DNA from: Pseudomonas fildesensis
Lineage (GTDB): Bacteria; Pseudomonadota; Gammaproteobacteria; Pseudomonadales; Pseudomonadaceae
Reading direction: 5' to 3'
NCBI RefSeq assembly: GCF_001050345.1
Contig: NZ_LFMW01000016.1
Location: forward strand, 36,260 to 100,259
Length of the DNA: 64,000 nt
The position numbers were made by a program, and so were the translations under genes. The notes beneath the pieces were generated by a model. That model did no database searches. It saw only the letters and a list, made by a program, of their open reading frames with translations, and had not been told where the DNA came from. Below are positions 1-8,507 of this stretch, in pieces; the stretch's first letter is position 1, and each line of letters begins with the position of its first letter.

Positions 1-503
1 CGGCCGCCATCGGCCAGCACCGCGAGGTCGCACTCCAACACGGTTTCATCGTTGAGGGTCAGGCGATAGCCATCGGGCAACGGCTCCATGCGCGTGACTT
101 CCGCCGGGCAACGCCAGCTGACCACGTCTGTGTCCAGGCCTTGCCACAGGCATTGGCCCAGCCAGGCGTTTTCCACCACATAACCGAGTGCCGGTACGCC
201 CTCTTCCATGGCGGACAAACGCGCGGTGGAGAAGCGCCCACGGTCCGATACATGGATCTGTTTGATCGGCTCGGCACGGCGGGAAATGTCCTCCCAGATG
301 CCGAGGCGCTGGTAAATCTGCCGAGCACCGAACGACAGCGCCGAAGAGCGCGCGTCGTAGCTCGGCTGGTAGCTGTCACCCGGTGCGAACGGTTCGATCA
401 ATACGATCTTCCAGCCCCGCGCCTTGGCCCCCGCCTGCAACGCTAACGCCAGGCTGGCGCCCACCAGGCCGCCACCGATAATCGCCAGGTTGACCCGGCT
501 CAT
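1..503 (-). CDS. ubiH: UbiH, 2-octaprenyl-6-methoxyphenol hydroxylase (C-terminus cut by window edge)
   Basis: FAD-dependent aromatic hydroxylase of ubiquinone synthesis. The frame is open from the ATG at 503 to the left edge, giving about 167 N-terminal residues of a protein usually near 395. It begins MSRVNLAIIGGGLVGASLAL, a Rossmann GxGxxG dinucleotide-binding motif, and continues with a DARSSALSFGARQIYQRLG segment typical of the UbiH/UbiF/VisC family. The ATG overlaps the pepP stop (ATGA), so the two genes are translationally coupled in the conserved ygfB-pepP-ubiH operon. The family call is firm. Choosing UbiH over its paralogue VisC/UbiI rests on operon position, because the C-terminus is not in the window. 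Confidence 0.9.
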   Translation of the reverse strand, partial: MSRVNLAIIGGGLVGASLALALQAGAKARGWKIVLIEPFAPGDSYQPSYDARSSALSFGARQIYQRLGIWEDISRRAEPIKQIHVSDRGRFSTARLSAMEEGVPALGYVVENAWLGQCLWQGLDTDVVSWRCPAEVTRMEPLPDGYRLTLNDETVLECDLAVLADGG

Positions 504-1822
504 CGTGCAGCCGCCATCAGGGCTTCGATTTCGGCGACAGCCTTGGGCACGCCGCCGGTCAGAATTTCACAGCCTTGCTTGGTCACCACCACGTCGTCCT
601 CGATGCGTACGCCAATGCCACGCCATTTCTTCGCCACGTTCTGGTTGTCGGGCGAAATATAGATCCCGGGTTCCACGGTCAACGCCATGCCGACTTCCAG
701 CACGCGCCACTCACCGCCGACCTTGTACTCGCCCACATCGTGCACATCCATGCCCAGCCAATGGCCGGCACGGTGCATGTAGAAGGGTTTGTAGGCTTCG
801 CCGGCGATCAGCTCGTCAACGTCGCCTTGCAGCAACCCCAGCTTCACCAGCCCGGCGGTGATGACCTTTACGGTCGCCTCATGGGCCTGGTTCCAATGTT
901 TATTCGGCGCGATCTCGGCAAACGCGGCTTCCTGGGAAGCCAGCACGATTTCGTAAATCGCTTTTTGTTCGGGTGAGAATTTGCCGTTGACCGGCCAGGT
1001 ACGGGTGATATCGCTGGCATAGCAGTCGATTTCGCAACCCGCATCGATCAGCACCAAGTCGCCGTCCTTGAGCAGCGCGTCATTCTGCTGGTAATGCAGG
1101 ATGCAGCTGTTGCGCCCGGCCGCGACGATGGAGCCATAGGCCGGCATTTTCGCCCCGCCCTTACGGAACTCGTAATCCAGCTCGGCTTCCAGGCTGAATT
1201 CATGCAAACCGGCGCGGCTGGCCTGCATCGCCCGCACATGGGCCGCACAGGAGATCCGCGCAGCCTCTCGCATCACCTTCACTTCTGCCGCCGATTTATA
1301 CAGGCGCATGTCGTGGAGCAGATGATCCAGGGCAACAAATTCGTTCGGTGGCTGGGCGCCGAGGTGCGCTTTAGAGCGGATCACGTTGATCCACTCCATC
1401 AGGTGCCGGTCGAATTCGGCGTTGCTGCCCATGGCCGAATACACCCGGTCACGGCCTTCGATCAGGCCGGGCAGGATGTCGTCGATGTCGGTGATGGGGA
1501 ATGCATCGTCAGCGCCGAAGTCACGAATCGCGCCTTCGGTACCGGCGCGCAGGCCGTCCCACAGTTCGCGTTCGGCATTGCGTTCACGGCAGAACAGCAC
1601 GTACTCGCCATGCTGGCGACCGGGCATCAGCACGATCACCGCTTCGGGCTCGGGGAAGCCGCTCAGGTACTGGAAGTCGCTGTCCTGACGGTAGACATGC
1701 TCGACATCGCGGTTGCGAATGGCCACGGCAGCGGCCGGCAGGATCGCGATGCTGTTGGGTTCCATCTGCGCCATGAGCGCCTTGCGGCGACGGGTGTATT
1801 CCGCTTTGGGGATATGGATCAT
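500..1822 (-). CDS. pepP: Xaa-Pro aminopeptidase PepP
   Basis: Cytosolic metalloprotease that removes the N-terminal residue from peptides with proline in second position. The 440 residues match the family length. An N-terminal creatinase-like domain is followed by the pita-bread M24 domain. Metal ligands are visible in order: two aspartates in LIDAGCEIDCYASDITRTW, the histidine of HRAGHWLGMDVHD, a glutamate in TVEPGIYI and the final glutamate in GVRIEDDV. The ATG at 1822 lies 20 bases downstream of ygfB, and the stop overlaps the ubiH start, so the three genes form one operon. Confidence 0.96.
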   Translation of the reverse strand: MIHIPKAEYTRRRKALMAQMEPNSIAILPAAAVAIRNRDVEHVYRQDSDFQYLSGFPEPEAVIVLMPGRQHGEYVLFCRERNAERELWDGLRAGTEGAIRDFGADDAFPITDIDDILPGLIEGRDRVYSAMGSNAEFDRHLMEWINVIRSKAHLGAQPPNEFVALDHLLHDMRLYKSAAEVKVMREAARISCAAHVRAMQASRAGLHEFSLEAELDYEFRKGGAKMPAYGSIVAAGRNSCILHYQQNDALLKDGDLVLIDAGCEIDCYASDITRTWPVNGKFSPEQKAIYEIVLASQEAAFAEIAPNKHWNQAHEATVKVITAGLVKLGLLQGDVDELIAGEAYKPFYMHRAGHWLGMDVHDVGEYKVGGEWRVLEVGMALTVEPGIYISPDNQNVAKKWRGIGVRIEDDVVVTKQGCEILTGGVPKAVAEIEALMAAAR

Positions 1823-1842
1823 GGGCAGATGGGCTTCCTTTC

Positions 1843-2400
1843 TTAGTGCAACGACGGCTTGGCGGCGGCCGGTTCAGCGGACTTTTTGGTCTCGGCGAAC
1901 AGCAATAGCGGCGCGACGCGCAGGTATTCCATCACTTCCATGTAGTCGCCTTCGCCGTCTTCGGATTCTTTCAGGGCGTCTTGCACCTGGGAGATGGCAG
2001 CCAGGTCCTGCAGCACTTCCTTGGCGTCGGTGCTCAGTTCCAGGCCGCCGGCGTTCACGCCAAAGCCATGGAGGAAACCCTGGCACCATTGGCCCAACGC
2101 TGCAGCGCGTTCGGCCAGGGGGGCATCGTCGACAGGCAGCAGCAGGACCACGGTGACGTCATCACCGGTCAGCTCGCCCTTGACCATCTCTTGCAAGCCG
2201 ATAAGCGCGTTGCGGACGTTCTCGGTCGGCTCGGTTTCGAGCAGCTCGGCCACATCGGCCAGCCAGTTGTCAGCGTCGAAGCCGACACCGGTACAACTGC
2301 GGCCCAACAGCACGCCGTGCAGTTCGGCAGGCGAGCAAGGATGACCGCTGGTGCTCAGCAGTTTGGAAAAAGCATCGTACGGGGAGTTCTGAATGGGCAT
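1843..2400 (-). CDS. ygfB: YgfB/YecA (UPF0149) family protein
   Basis: Small cytosolic alpha-helical protein of the UPF0149 family, 185 residues. The N-terminal region carries the typical SPAELHGVLLGRSCTG signature, followed by GFLHGFGV near the middle. The protein ends in a charged, alanine-rich tail. It is the first gene of the ygfB-pepP-ubiH operon and is divergent from the zapA side. In P. aeruginosa, YgfB is reported to dampen ampDh3 expression and so affect beta-lactam resistance. Whether that role holds here cannot be told from sequence. Confidence 0.92.
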   Translation of the reverse strand: MPIQNSPYDAFSKLLSTSGHPCSPAELHGVLLGRSCTGVGFDADNWLADVAELLETEPTENVRNALIGLQEMVKGELTGDDVTVVLLLPVDDAPLAERAAALGQWCQGFLHGFGVNAGGLELSTDAKEVLQDLAAISQVQDALKESEDGEGDYMEVMEYLRVAPLLLFAETKKSAEPAAAKPSLH

Positions 2401-2538
2401 GGTGAGCTAGGCGCCAGACGGCGCAATGTCTAGAATGGAGCGCTGTATCCTAGCACCGGCAGACGTACCAAGACTATCGAGGGCGTCAGATCGTTTATCC
2501 TGCAGTTGCCATTCATCAGACAAATCCAGTGGAACCCA

Positions 2539-2748
2539 ATGGAAGACACCGACCTGCAAGCGCTGATGGCCAGACTCGAATTGCTAATTGATCGGGTCGA
2601 GCAACTTAAGAGTCAAAACGGACTCCTATTAGCTCAGGAAAAGACCTGGCGCGAGGAACGCGCTCACCTCATTGAAAAAAACGAAATCGCCCGGCGTAAG
2701 GTCGAATCGATGATTTCGCGCCTGAAGGCCCTGGAGCAAGACTCATGA
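2539..2748 (+). CDS. TIGR02449 family small coiled-coil protein, cell-division context
   Basis: Predicted 69-residue cytosolic protein beginning MEDTDLQALMARLELLIDRV. Heptad-like leucines and charged residues run the whole length (RVEQLKSQNGLLLAQEK, SMISRLKALEQDS), which indicates one continuous coiled coil. A TTG at 2506 would add 11 residues, but the ATG at 2539 is chosen because homologues begin with this acidic sequence. The stop overlaps the zapA start (ATGA), so it is translated with zapA and may modulate the same FtsZ-associated complex. That role is inferred from linkage only. Confidence 0.85.
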   Translation: MEDTDLQALMARLELLIDRVEQLKSQNGLLLAQEKTWREERAHLIEKNEIARRKVESMISRLKALEQDS

Positions 2749-3062
2749 GTTCAAGCAATAGCGTTACCGTGCAGATCCTCGACAAAGAATATTCGATCAT
2801 CTGCCCCCAGGAAGAACGCAGCAACCTGGTGAGCGCTGCCCGCTACCTGGACGGCAAGATGCGTGAAATCCGCAGCAGCGGCAAAGTCATCGGCGCCGAC
2901 CGTATCGCCGTGATGGCCGCATTGAACATTACCCACGATTTGCTGCATAAGCAGGAGCGCCCTGACGTGCAGGCCAGCGGGTCGACCCGTGAGCAGGTGC
3001 GTGACCTGCTGGAGCGCGTTGATCTGGTGCTTTCTACCGATCCCGCGCCACCCAAGGGCTGA
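2745..3062 (+). CDS. zapA: Cell division protein ZapA
   Basis: FtsZ-ring-associated protein, 105 residues. The N-terminal globular half contains VTVQILDKEYSIICP and LVSAARYLDGKMREIR, both characteristic of ZapA. A C-terminal helix (THDLLHKQERP onward to LLERVDLVLS) would form the dimerising coiled coil. The start overlaps the preceding small coiled-coil gene. The 6S RNA gene follows within about 35 bases, as in other gammaproteobacteria, where the order zapA-ssrS-ygfA is conserved. Confidence 0.95.
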   Translation: MSSSNSVTVQILDKEYSIICPQEERSNLVSAARYLDGKMREIRSSGKVIGADRIAVMAALNITHDLLHKQERPDVQASGSTREQVRDLLERVDLVLSTDPAPPKG

Positions 3063-3094
3063 TTGCTGAGTCTGTTTCGGGTATACTCGCCCCA

Positions 3095-3275
3095 CTCCCT
3101 GGCGTGCTTGCCAGTCGGCGATGTCCCGGAGCCGATTCGCACTACCCTGGAAGTTGCACGTTTGGCTGGTGTGCATGTCCGCTAGACGGAAAGCCTTAAA
3201 GCCTACTGCTTCTTCCACCTTGAACTTTCGGGTTCAAGGGCTTAGTCGACAGCGGTTCTGTCGGGGAGCCTGATT
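3095..3275 (+). ncRNA. ssrS: 6S RNA
   Basis: Regulatory RNA that mimics an open promoter and binds sigma-70 RNA polymerase. It sits between zapA and ygfA, its conserved location. A TATACT -10 element at 3082-3087 places the start near 3095. The terminal stem pairs CUCCC near 3095 with GGGAG near 3264-3268. Internal landmarks familiar from gammaproteobacterial 6S RNA are present: CCAGUCGG near 3111, GAGCCGAU near 3130, GGUGUGCAUGUCCG near 3168, AAGCCUUAAA near 3191, and the CCUUGAAC/GUUCAAGG hairpin near 3217-3240. End positions are estimates. Confidence 0.9.
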
Positions 3276-3285
3276 CCCAAACTCA

Positions 3286-3312
3286 ATGCCAGTCCTAGGA
3301 CTGGCATTGTTT
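3286..3312 (+). terminator. Rho-independent terminator of 6S RNA
   Basis: A perfect 10-bp stem, ATGCCAGTCC and GGACTGGCAT, is separated by TA and followed by TGTTTT. It lies directly after the 6S RNA. An in-frame ATG at 3286 sits inside this stem, which argues against using it as the ygfA start. Confidence 0.85.
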
Positions 3313-3327
3313 TATGAGCCGAAAACC

Positions 3328-3957
3328 ATGACCGAACCTGCGCCGCTTTCCCGTCCGCAACTTCGACGCATGTTGCGCAAAGCGCGCCGCGCCCTCACGC
3401 CGAGCGAGCAGCGCCAGGCAGCCCTCGGCCTGTATCGGCAACTGGCACAGCACCCGCTGTTTCGCCGGGCCAAACATATTTCCTTATACCTACCGACGGA
3501 CGGTGAAATCGATCCGCGCTTGCTGCTGCGCGCTGCACAGCGCCGGGGCAAGGCCACTTACCTGCCGGTGCTCAGCGCCTGGCCGCGTACCAAGATGGTG
3601 TTCCAGCGCGTACGGTCTGGGGAAAAGTTGCTGCCCAACCGGTTTCGCATTCTTGAGCCACGGGTGAACGCCCGTCGCCAGCGTAAAGTCTGGGCGCTGG
3701 ATCTGGTGCTGCTGCCGCTGGTGGGGTTCGATGACGCGGGCGGGCGGCTGGGCATGGGCGGTGGATTCTACGACCGCAGCCTCGCCTACCTCGCTCGACG
3801 CCAAAACTGGCGCAAACCGACGCTGCTGGGGCTGGCCCATGAATGTCAAAAGGTCGATCGATTGGCGCAGGCAAGCTGGGATGTGCCGTTGGCGGGCACC
3901 GTCACTGACAGGAAATGGTATATCGCACAGACGCCACTGGGGTCAGCGGCGCCTTGA
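3328..3957 (+). CDS. ygfA: 5-formyltetrahydrofolate cyclo-ligase
   Basis: Converts 5-formyl-THF to 5,10-methenyl-THF with ATP, recycling the folate pool. The product is 209 residues if started at ATG 3328 (MTEPAPLSRPQLRRMLRKAR). An upstream in-frame ATG at 3286 falls within the 6S terminator and is rejected. Family features are the basic N-terminal helix, the SLYLPTDGEIDP segment, and the C-terminal nucleotide/folate motif GMGGGFYDRSL. In E. coli, ygfA is co-transcribed with 6S RNA. Here the strong terminator between them suggests readthrough or a separate start. Confidence 0.93.
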   Translation: MTEPAPLSRPQLRRMLRKARRALTPSEQRQAALGLYRQLAQHPLFRRAKHISLYLPTDGEIDPRLLLRAAQRRGKATYLPVLSAWPRTKMVFQRVRSGEKLLPNRFRILEPRVNARRQRKVWALDLVLLPLVGFDDAGGRLGMGGGFYDRSLAYLARRQNWRKPTLLGLAHECQKVDRLAQASWDVPLAGTVTDRKWYIAQTPLGSAAP

Positions 3958-3964
3958 AGAAGGG

Positions 3965-4114
3965 TTAACGCTTGAACGGTTGCGGCTGCTGCTGAGCCAG
4001 TTCAACGGGCGCATCGGTCTTGTTCGACCACAAGCTTTGCGCATACCCGGTGGTCACGACGCCCAGACCAAACAAAATAACCAATATCCATAGTAAATCC
4101 GGTTTACGTTGCAT
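3965..4114 (-). CDS. Small single-pass membrane protein, 49 residues, unknown function
   Basis: A short reading frame begins MQRKPDLLWILVILFGLGVV and ends QQPQPFKR. A basic N-terminus precedes one hydrophobic segment (about residues 8-24), then a polar, glutamine-rich tail. A strong Shine-Dalgarno (GGAGGGGGG) sits six bases before the ATG at 4114. The gene is convergent with ygfA, eight bases from its stop. Composition, RBS and topology suggest a real small inner-membrane protein with its tail in the periplasm. I do not recognise a named family and no function is assigned. Confidence 0.7.
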   Translation of the reverse strand: MQRKPDLLWILVILFGLGVVTTGYAQSLWSNKTDAPVELAQQQPQPFKR

Positions 4115-4308
4115 CGATTGCCCCCCTCCAGGCACCTCGTACACGATGACAACAACGTTCCAAAGTAGTCCGTTGCAGCTGCGTCAAGCTTAAAAGCGGG
4201 CATTCTGCGGTAACGTGAACCAACACGCAAACCTTGACGCCAACCGACTGTCGGTTTGTCATGGAATTGCCTGACAACTTGCCCAATGCCTTTTTCAGGA
4301 GCCCAACA

Positions 4309-4758
4309 ATGGCCTATTGGCTGATGAAATCCGAGCCCGACGAACTTTCCATCAAGGGCTTGGAAAAGCTTGGCGAAGCCCGCTGGGACGGAGTTCGCAA
4401 CTATCAGGCGCGCAACTTCCTGCGCGCCATGGCCGTGGGCGATGAGTTTTTCTTCTACCACTCCAGTTGCCCGGAGCCGGGTATTGCGGGCATCGGCAAA
4501 ATCATCGAGGCCGCCTACCCGGATCCCACCGCGCTGGAGCCGGACAGCCACTATTTCGACGCCAAGGCCAGCCCGGAGAAAAACCCGTGGAGCGCGATCA
4601 ACGTGGCCCACGTGAAAACCTTTCCCAAGGTGCTGGGCCTGGGCTACCTGAAACAGCAAACCGCCCTCGCCGAATTGCCCCTGGTGCAGAAAGGCAGCCG
4701 GCTTTCGGTGATGTCGGTCACGCCTGAGCAATGGGCCGCCGTCCTTAATCTGCTTTAA
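4309..4758 (+). CDS. EVE domain protein
   Basis: The 149-residue protein is essentially one EVE domain, a PUA-like fold thought to bind modified bases in RNA or DNA. The start MAYWLMKSEPDELS is diagnostic, followed by WDGVRNYQARNFLRAM and the FFYHSS strand. A GGAG precedes the ATG at 4309 at good spacing, so the in-frame ATG 25 codons upstream is not used. The gene stands alone between ygfA and the exporter operon, as in other pseudomonads. The ligand is unknown. Confidence 0.92.
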   Translation: MAYWLMKSEPDELSIKGLEKLGEARWDGVRNYQARNFLRAMAVGDEFFFYHSSCPEPGIAGIGKIIEAAYPDPTALEPDSHYFDAKASPEKNPWSAINVAHVKTFPKVLGLGYLKQQTALAELPLVQKGSRLSVMSVTPEQWAAVLNLL

Positions 4759-4827
4759 CTGACAGACATCAAAGCACCCAGAGGGGAAACCGGTCACACT
4801 GGGACGCTAATGCCGCAGGATGCAGCC

Positions 4828-5793
4828 ATGTCTACGAACCACCGTACCTCCCGCGTTTTCGCCATTGCCTTGGTCGCCCTGTTGCTCGGGGCCGGCGGTT
4901 TTGGTTACTGGCGATCCACCCAGGACCGCCTGCCCGAAGGTTTGAGCATGGGCAACGGCCGCTTGGAATCCACTGAGGTACAGATTGCCGCCAAGATCCC
5001 CGGGCGCCTGGCCGAAGTGCGGGTGGATGAAGGCGACAAGGTGCTCAAGGGCCAACTGCTGGCGCGCATGGACACCCGCACCCTGGAAGCCCAGCGCGCC
5101 CAGGCCGAAGCCGAAGTGATACGCGCCAAAGAAAACTTCGCCGCCGCCGAGGCCAACGTGCAACTGCGCGAGAGCGAGCAACTGTTGGCCCACCAGGAAC
5201 TCAAGCGCACCCAGGAGCTGTACAAACGCGGCTTCGCCAGCGGCCAGTTGATCGACCAGCAGCAAGCGCGCCAGAACACCGGCAATGCCGCCGTGATCGC
5301 CGCGCAAGCCCAGGTCAACTCGGTCAAGGCCGCCATCGCCGCCGCTCAGGCCCAGGTGGTGCAACTCACCAGCGAAATCGATGACAGCAGCTTGCGCGCG
5401 CCCATCGACGGCATCATCCAGCTGCGCTTGGCGGAGCCCGGTGAAGTGCTCGGTGCCGGCGGTCGTGTTCTGCTGTTGATCGACCCCGAAGACCAGTACA
5501 TGAACCTCTACCTGCCCGCCTCCGTCACCGGCCGCCTGACCGTCGGCAGTGACGCGCGGGTGCTGCTCGACGCCCTGCCCCAGCAACCGCTGTCGGCCAA
5601 AATCAGCTTTGTCGCCGCCAAATCGCAATTCACCCCCAAGGAAGTGGAAACCCGCGATGAACGCCAGAAGCTGGTGTTCCGCGTCAAACTGCGCCTCACC
5701 CAACCCACCGCAGTGCCGCAAGCCAAGCCGGGTATGCCCGGCGCCGGCTACGTGCGCACGGCTGACATAGACTGGCCGGCCAACCTGCAATGA
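4828..5793 (+). CDS. HlyD-family membrane fusion protein of an ABC exporter
   Basis: Periplasmic adaptor resembling E. coli YhiI, 321 residues. A short basic N-terminus and one membrane anchor (FAIALVALLLGAGGFGYW) are followed by a biotinyl-lipoyl half (VQIAAKIPGRLAEVRVDEGD). A long alanine/glutamine-rich coiled-coil hairpin spans about residues 80-185. The second lipoyl half is IDGIIQLRLAEPGEVLGAGG, and a beta-barrel domain follows. The ATG at 4828 starts with the anchor's n-region. An ATG at 4810 would add six residues and cannot be excluded. It overlaps the ATPase gene by four bases, so the three exporter genes form an operon. Confidence 0.92.
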   Translation: MSTNHRTSRVFAIALVALLLGAGGFGYWRSTQDRLPEGLSMGNGRLESTEVQIAAKIPGRLAEVRVDEGDKVLKGQLLARMDTRTLEAQRAQAEAEVIRAKENFAAAEANVQLRESEQLLAHQELKRTQELYKRGFASGQLIDQQQARQNTGNAAVIAAQAQVNSVKAAIAAAQAQVVQLTSEIDDSSLRAPIDGIIQLRLAEPGEVLGAGGRVLLLIDPEDQYMNLYLPASVTGRLTVGSDARVLLDALPQQPLSAKISFVAAKSQFTPKEVETRDERQKLVFRVKLRLTQPTAVPQAKPGMPGAGYVRTADIDWPANLQ

Positions 5794-8507
5794 CCGGCCT
5801 GGCGCTGCACGCCACGGGCATCAACCACCGCTACGGCAAGCAACAGGCACTGATCGACATCGCCTTCAGCCTGCCCGCCGGTACCCGTTGCGGCTTGATC
5901 GGTCCGGATGGCGCGGGCAAATCGAGCCTGCTGGGCTTGATCGCCGGGGTTAAAAAGCTCCAGGACGGCCAGCTGGAGGTACTCGGCGGCTCCATCGCCG
6001 ACCGCCGCCACCGCAACAGCCTGTACCCGCGCATCGCCTTCATGCCCCAGGGCCTGGGCGGCAACCTGTATCCCGAACTGTCCATCAGCGAAAACATTCG
6101 CTTCTTCGCCACGCTGTTCGGCCTGTCGAGAGCCGATTGCGACCAGCGCATGCACAACCTGCTACTGGCCACCGACCTCGCACGCTTCGCCGAACGCCCG
6201 GCCGGCAAGCTCTCCGGCGGCATGAAACAGAAGCTTGGCCTTTGCTGCGCGCTGATCCACGACCCGGACCTGCTGATCCTCGACGAGCCCACCACCGGCG
6301 TCGACCCGCTGTCGCGTCGACGCTTCTGGGAACTGGTGGAAAACGTACGCCGCGAACGCCCGCAACTGACGCTGCTGGTGGCGACGGCCTACATGGAAGA
6401 AGCCGAGCAATTCGAACATTGCCTGATGCTCGATCGCGGCAAATTGATCGCCGATGGCTTAAGCAGCGAACTGGCGGCGACCACGCCCAGCGGCAAACTG
6501 GATGAAGCATTCACCCATTTCCAGGGCGACAGTGCCCACAACAACCAGCCTCTGGTCATCCCGCCCCGCGAGAGCGACAACACCGATATCGCCATCGAAG
6601 CGCACGACCTGACCCTGCGTTTTGGTGATTTCACGGCAGTGGACAAGGTCAGCTTTGCCATCGGGCGAGGCGAAATCTTCGGTTTCCTCGGTTCCAACGG
6701 CTGCGGCAAGACCACCACCATGAAAGTCCTCACCGGGTTGATGCCGGCCACCGAAGGCCGCGCGGTGCTGCTGGGCAAGGCGGTGGACGCCAAGGACTTG
6801 GCCACTCGCAAGCGCGTGGGTTTCATGTCGCAAAGTTTCTCGCTGTACGGCGAACTCAGCGTTCGCCAGAACCTGGTGCTGCACGCGCAACTGTTCGACC
6901 TGCCCAAGGCCGACAGCGGCCCGCGGATCGATGAACTGATCCAGCGTTTCGACCTCGGTGAGGTGGCCGAACAACCCTCGGGCGAATTGCCCCTCGGCCT
7001 GCGTCAGCGTTTGTCCTTGGCAGTGGCGGTGCTGCATCGCCCGGAAGTGCTGATCCTTGATGAACCCACCTCGGGCGTCGACCCAGCGGCGCGGGATGAT
7101 TTCTGGCGGTTGCTGGTCGAGCTGTCCCGCGAACAAGGGGTGACGATCTTTCTGTCCACCCACTTCATGAACGAAGCCCAGCGCTGCGACCGCATCTCGC
7201 TGATGCACGCGGGCAAGGTGCTGGCCTGCGACACGCCCGACGCGCTGCAACAGCAGTTCCACGGCGATACTCTGGAAGCCGCATTTGTCACCTGCCTGGA
7301 ACAGGCCCAGGGCGAGCCGGAACCTGCAGCACCCGCCGCGACCGTCAGCGAACCCACCGCACCACCCGTAAGCAAACGCGGGTTCAGCCTGTCTCGCCTG
7401 TTGGCAGTGGCCAGTCGCGAAGGCAAGGAGTTGCTGCGCGACAAAGTGCGCATGGCCTTCGCCCTGCTCGGGGCGATGTTCATGATGGTGATCTTCGGCT
7501 ACGGCATTTCCCTGGACGTGGAAAAACTCGCCTTCGCCGTCTACGACCAGGACCAGACCCCACAAAGCCGCACCTACCTGGAAGCCTTTCGCAGCTCGCG
7601 CTATTTCGCTGAACAGCCGCCGATCCAGGATGCCAACGAATTGCACCGACGCCTGCAACGCTCGGAAATCAAACTGGCCCTGGAAATCCCGCCAGGGTTT
7701 GGCCGTGATCTTTACGCCGGCCGCCAACCCACCGTGGCCGCTTGGCTCGACGGCGGCATGCCGTTTCGCGCGGAAACCAGCCGCAACTATGTCGAAGCCG
7801 TGCACCTGGGCAATCTCCAGCAACTGGCCGAACTGAGCAGCCTGCCCGTCAATAACCAGGCCGCTGCCAAGCTGGAAACCCGCTTCCGCTATAACCAGGA
7901 CGTGGTCAGCGTGAATGCCATCGGCCCAGGGGTGATGGCACTGATCCTGGCGTTCATACCGGCCATGCTCACCGCCCTCGGCATCGTGCGTGAGAAAGAG
8001 CTGGGCTCGATCACCAACTTCTACGCCACGCCCCTGACCCGCCTGGAATTCCTGCTGGGCAAACAGGCACCGTACCTGGCCGTGAGCCTGGTCAACCTGG
8101 CCGTGCTGGTGGCGATGAACCGCTGGCTGTTCGGCGTACCGTTCAAGGGCAGCGGCCTGACCCTGGCGTTCGGTGGCCTGCTGTATGTGCTGGCCACCAC
8201 CAGCATGGGCCTGCTGATTTCCGCGTTCACCCGCACCCAGATCGCCGCGATCCTCGGCACGATGATCATCACCAGCCTGCCGACCATTCAATTCTCCGGG
8301 CTGATCGTACCGCGCTCGTCCCTGGAAGGCGCCGCCGCGCTGATGGGCATGTTGTTTCCAGCGGGACATTTTCTAGACATCGCCGTGGGCACCTTTACCA
8401 AGGCCTTGGACGTGCGCCAGTTGTGGCCGCAGTGCCTCGCGCTGTTCGGGTTTTTCGTCGGGTTCACCGGGCTGAGCCTGGTCATGCTCAAGAAGCAGGA
8501 GGCCTGA
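5790..8507 (+). CDS. RbbA/YhiH-like fusion: two ABC ATPase domains plus ABC-2 permease
   Basis: A 905-residue polytopic fusion. NBD1 (about 5-240) has Walker A GPDGAGKSS, signature LSGGMKQ and Walker B LLILDEP. NBD2 (about 265-500) has Walker A GSNGCGKTTT and Walker B VLILDEP, but PLGLRQ in place of the signature. The C-terminal ABC-2 permease (about 540-905) has a large periplasmic loop and six predicted helices. NBD1 lacks the H-loop histidine (VATAYMEEAE), whereas NBD2 keeps it (LSTHFMNEA), so the two ATP sites are predicted to be unequal. With the adaptor and second permease it would form a type I exporter-like pump. The substrate is unknown. E. coli RbbA has been linked to ribosomes. Confidence 0.93.
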   Translation: MTGLALHATGINHRYGKQQALIDIAFSLPAGTRCGLIGPDGAGKSSLLGLIAGVKKLQDGQLEVLGGSIADRRHRNSLYPRIAFMPQGLGGNLYPELSISENIRFFATLFGLSRADCDQRMHNLLLATDLARFAERPAGKLSGGMKQKLGLCCALIHDPDLLILDEPTTGVDPLSRRRFWELVENVRRERPQLTLLVATAYMEEAEQFEHCLMLDRGKLIADGLSSELAATTPSGKLDEAFTHFQGDSAHNNQPLVIPPRESDNTDIAIEAHDLTLRFGDFTAVDKVSFAIGRGEIFGFLGSNGCGKTTTMKVLTGLMPATEGRAVLLGKAVDAKDLATRKRVGFMSQSFSLYGELSVRQNLVLHAQLFDLPKADSGPRIDELIQRFDLGEVAEQPSGELPLGLRQRLSLAVAVLHRPEVLILDEPTSGVDPAARDDFWRLLVELSREQGVTIFLSTHFMNEAQRCDRISLMHAGKVLACDTPDALQQQFHGDTLEAAFVTCLEQAQGEPEPAAPAATVSEPTAPPVSKRGFSLSRLLAVASREGKELLRDKVRMAFALLGAMFMMVIFGYGISLDVEKLAFAVYDQDQTPQSRTYLEAFRSSRYFAEQPPIQDANELHRRLQRSEIKLALEIPPGFGRDLYAGRQPTVAAWLDGGMPFRAETSRNYVEAVHLGNLQQLAELSSLPVNNQAAAKLETRFRYNQDVVSVNAIGPGVMALILAFIPAMLTALGIVREKELGSITNFYATPLTRLEFLLGKQAPYLAVSLVNLAVLVAMNRWLFGVPFKGSGLTLAFGGLLYVLATTSMGLLISAFTRTQIAAILGTMIITSLPTIQFSGLIVPRSSLEGAAALMGMLFPAGHFLDIAVGTFTKALDVRQLWPQCLALFGFFVGFTGLSLVMLKKQEA

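Noticed and set aside
6459..8369. 636-codon open frame antisense to the exporter fusion gene
   Set aside because: The plus strand encodes a clear RbbA-like protein. The antisense frame is a GC-rich shadow with no recognisable domain.
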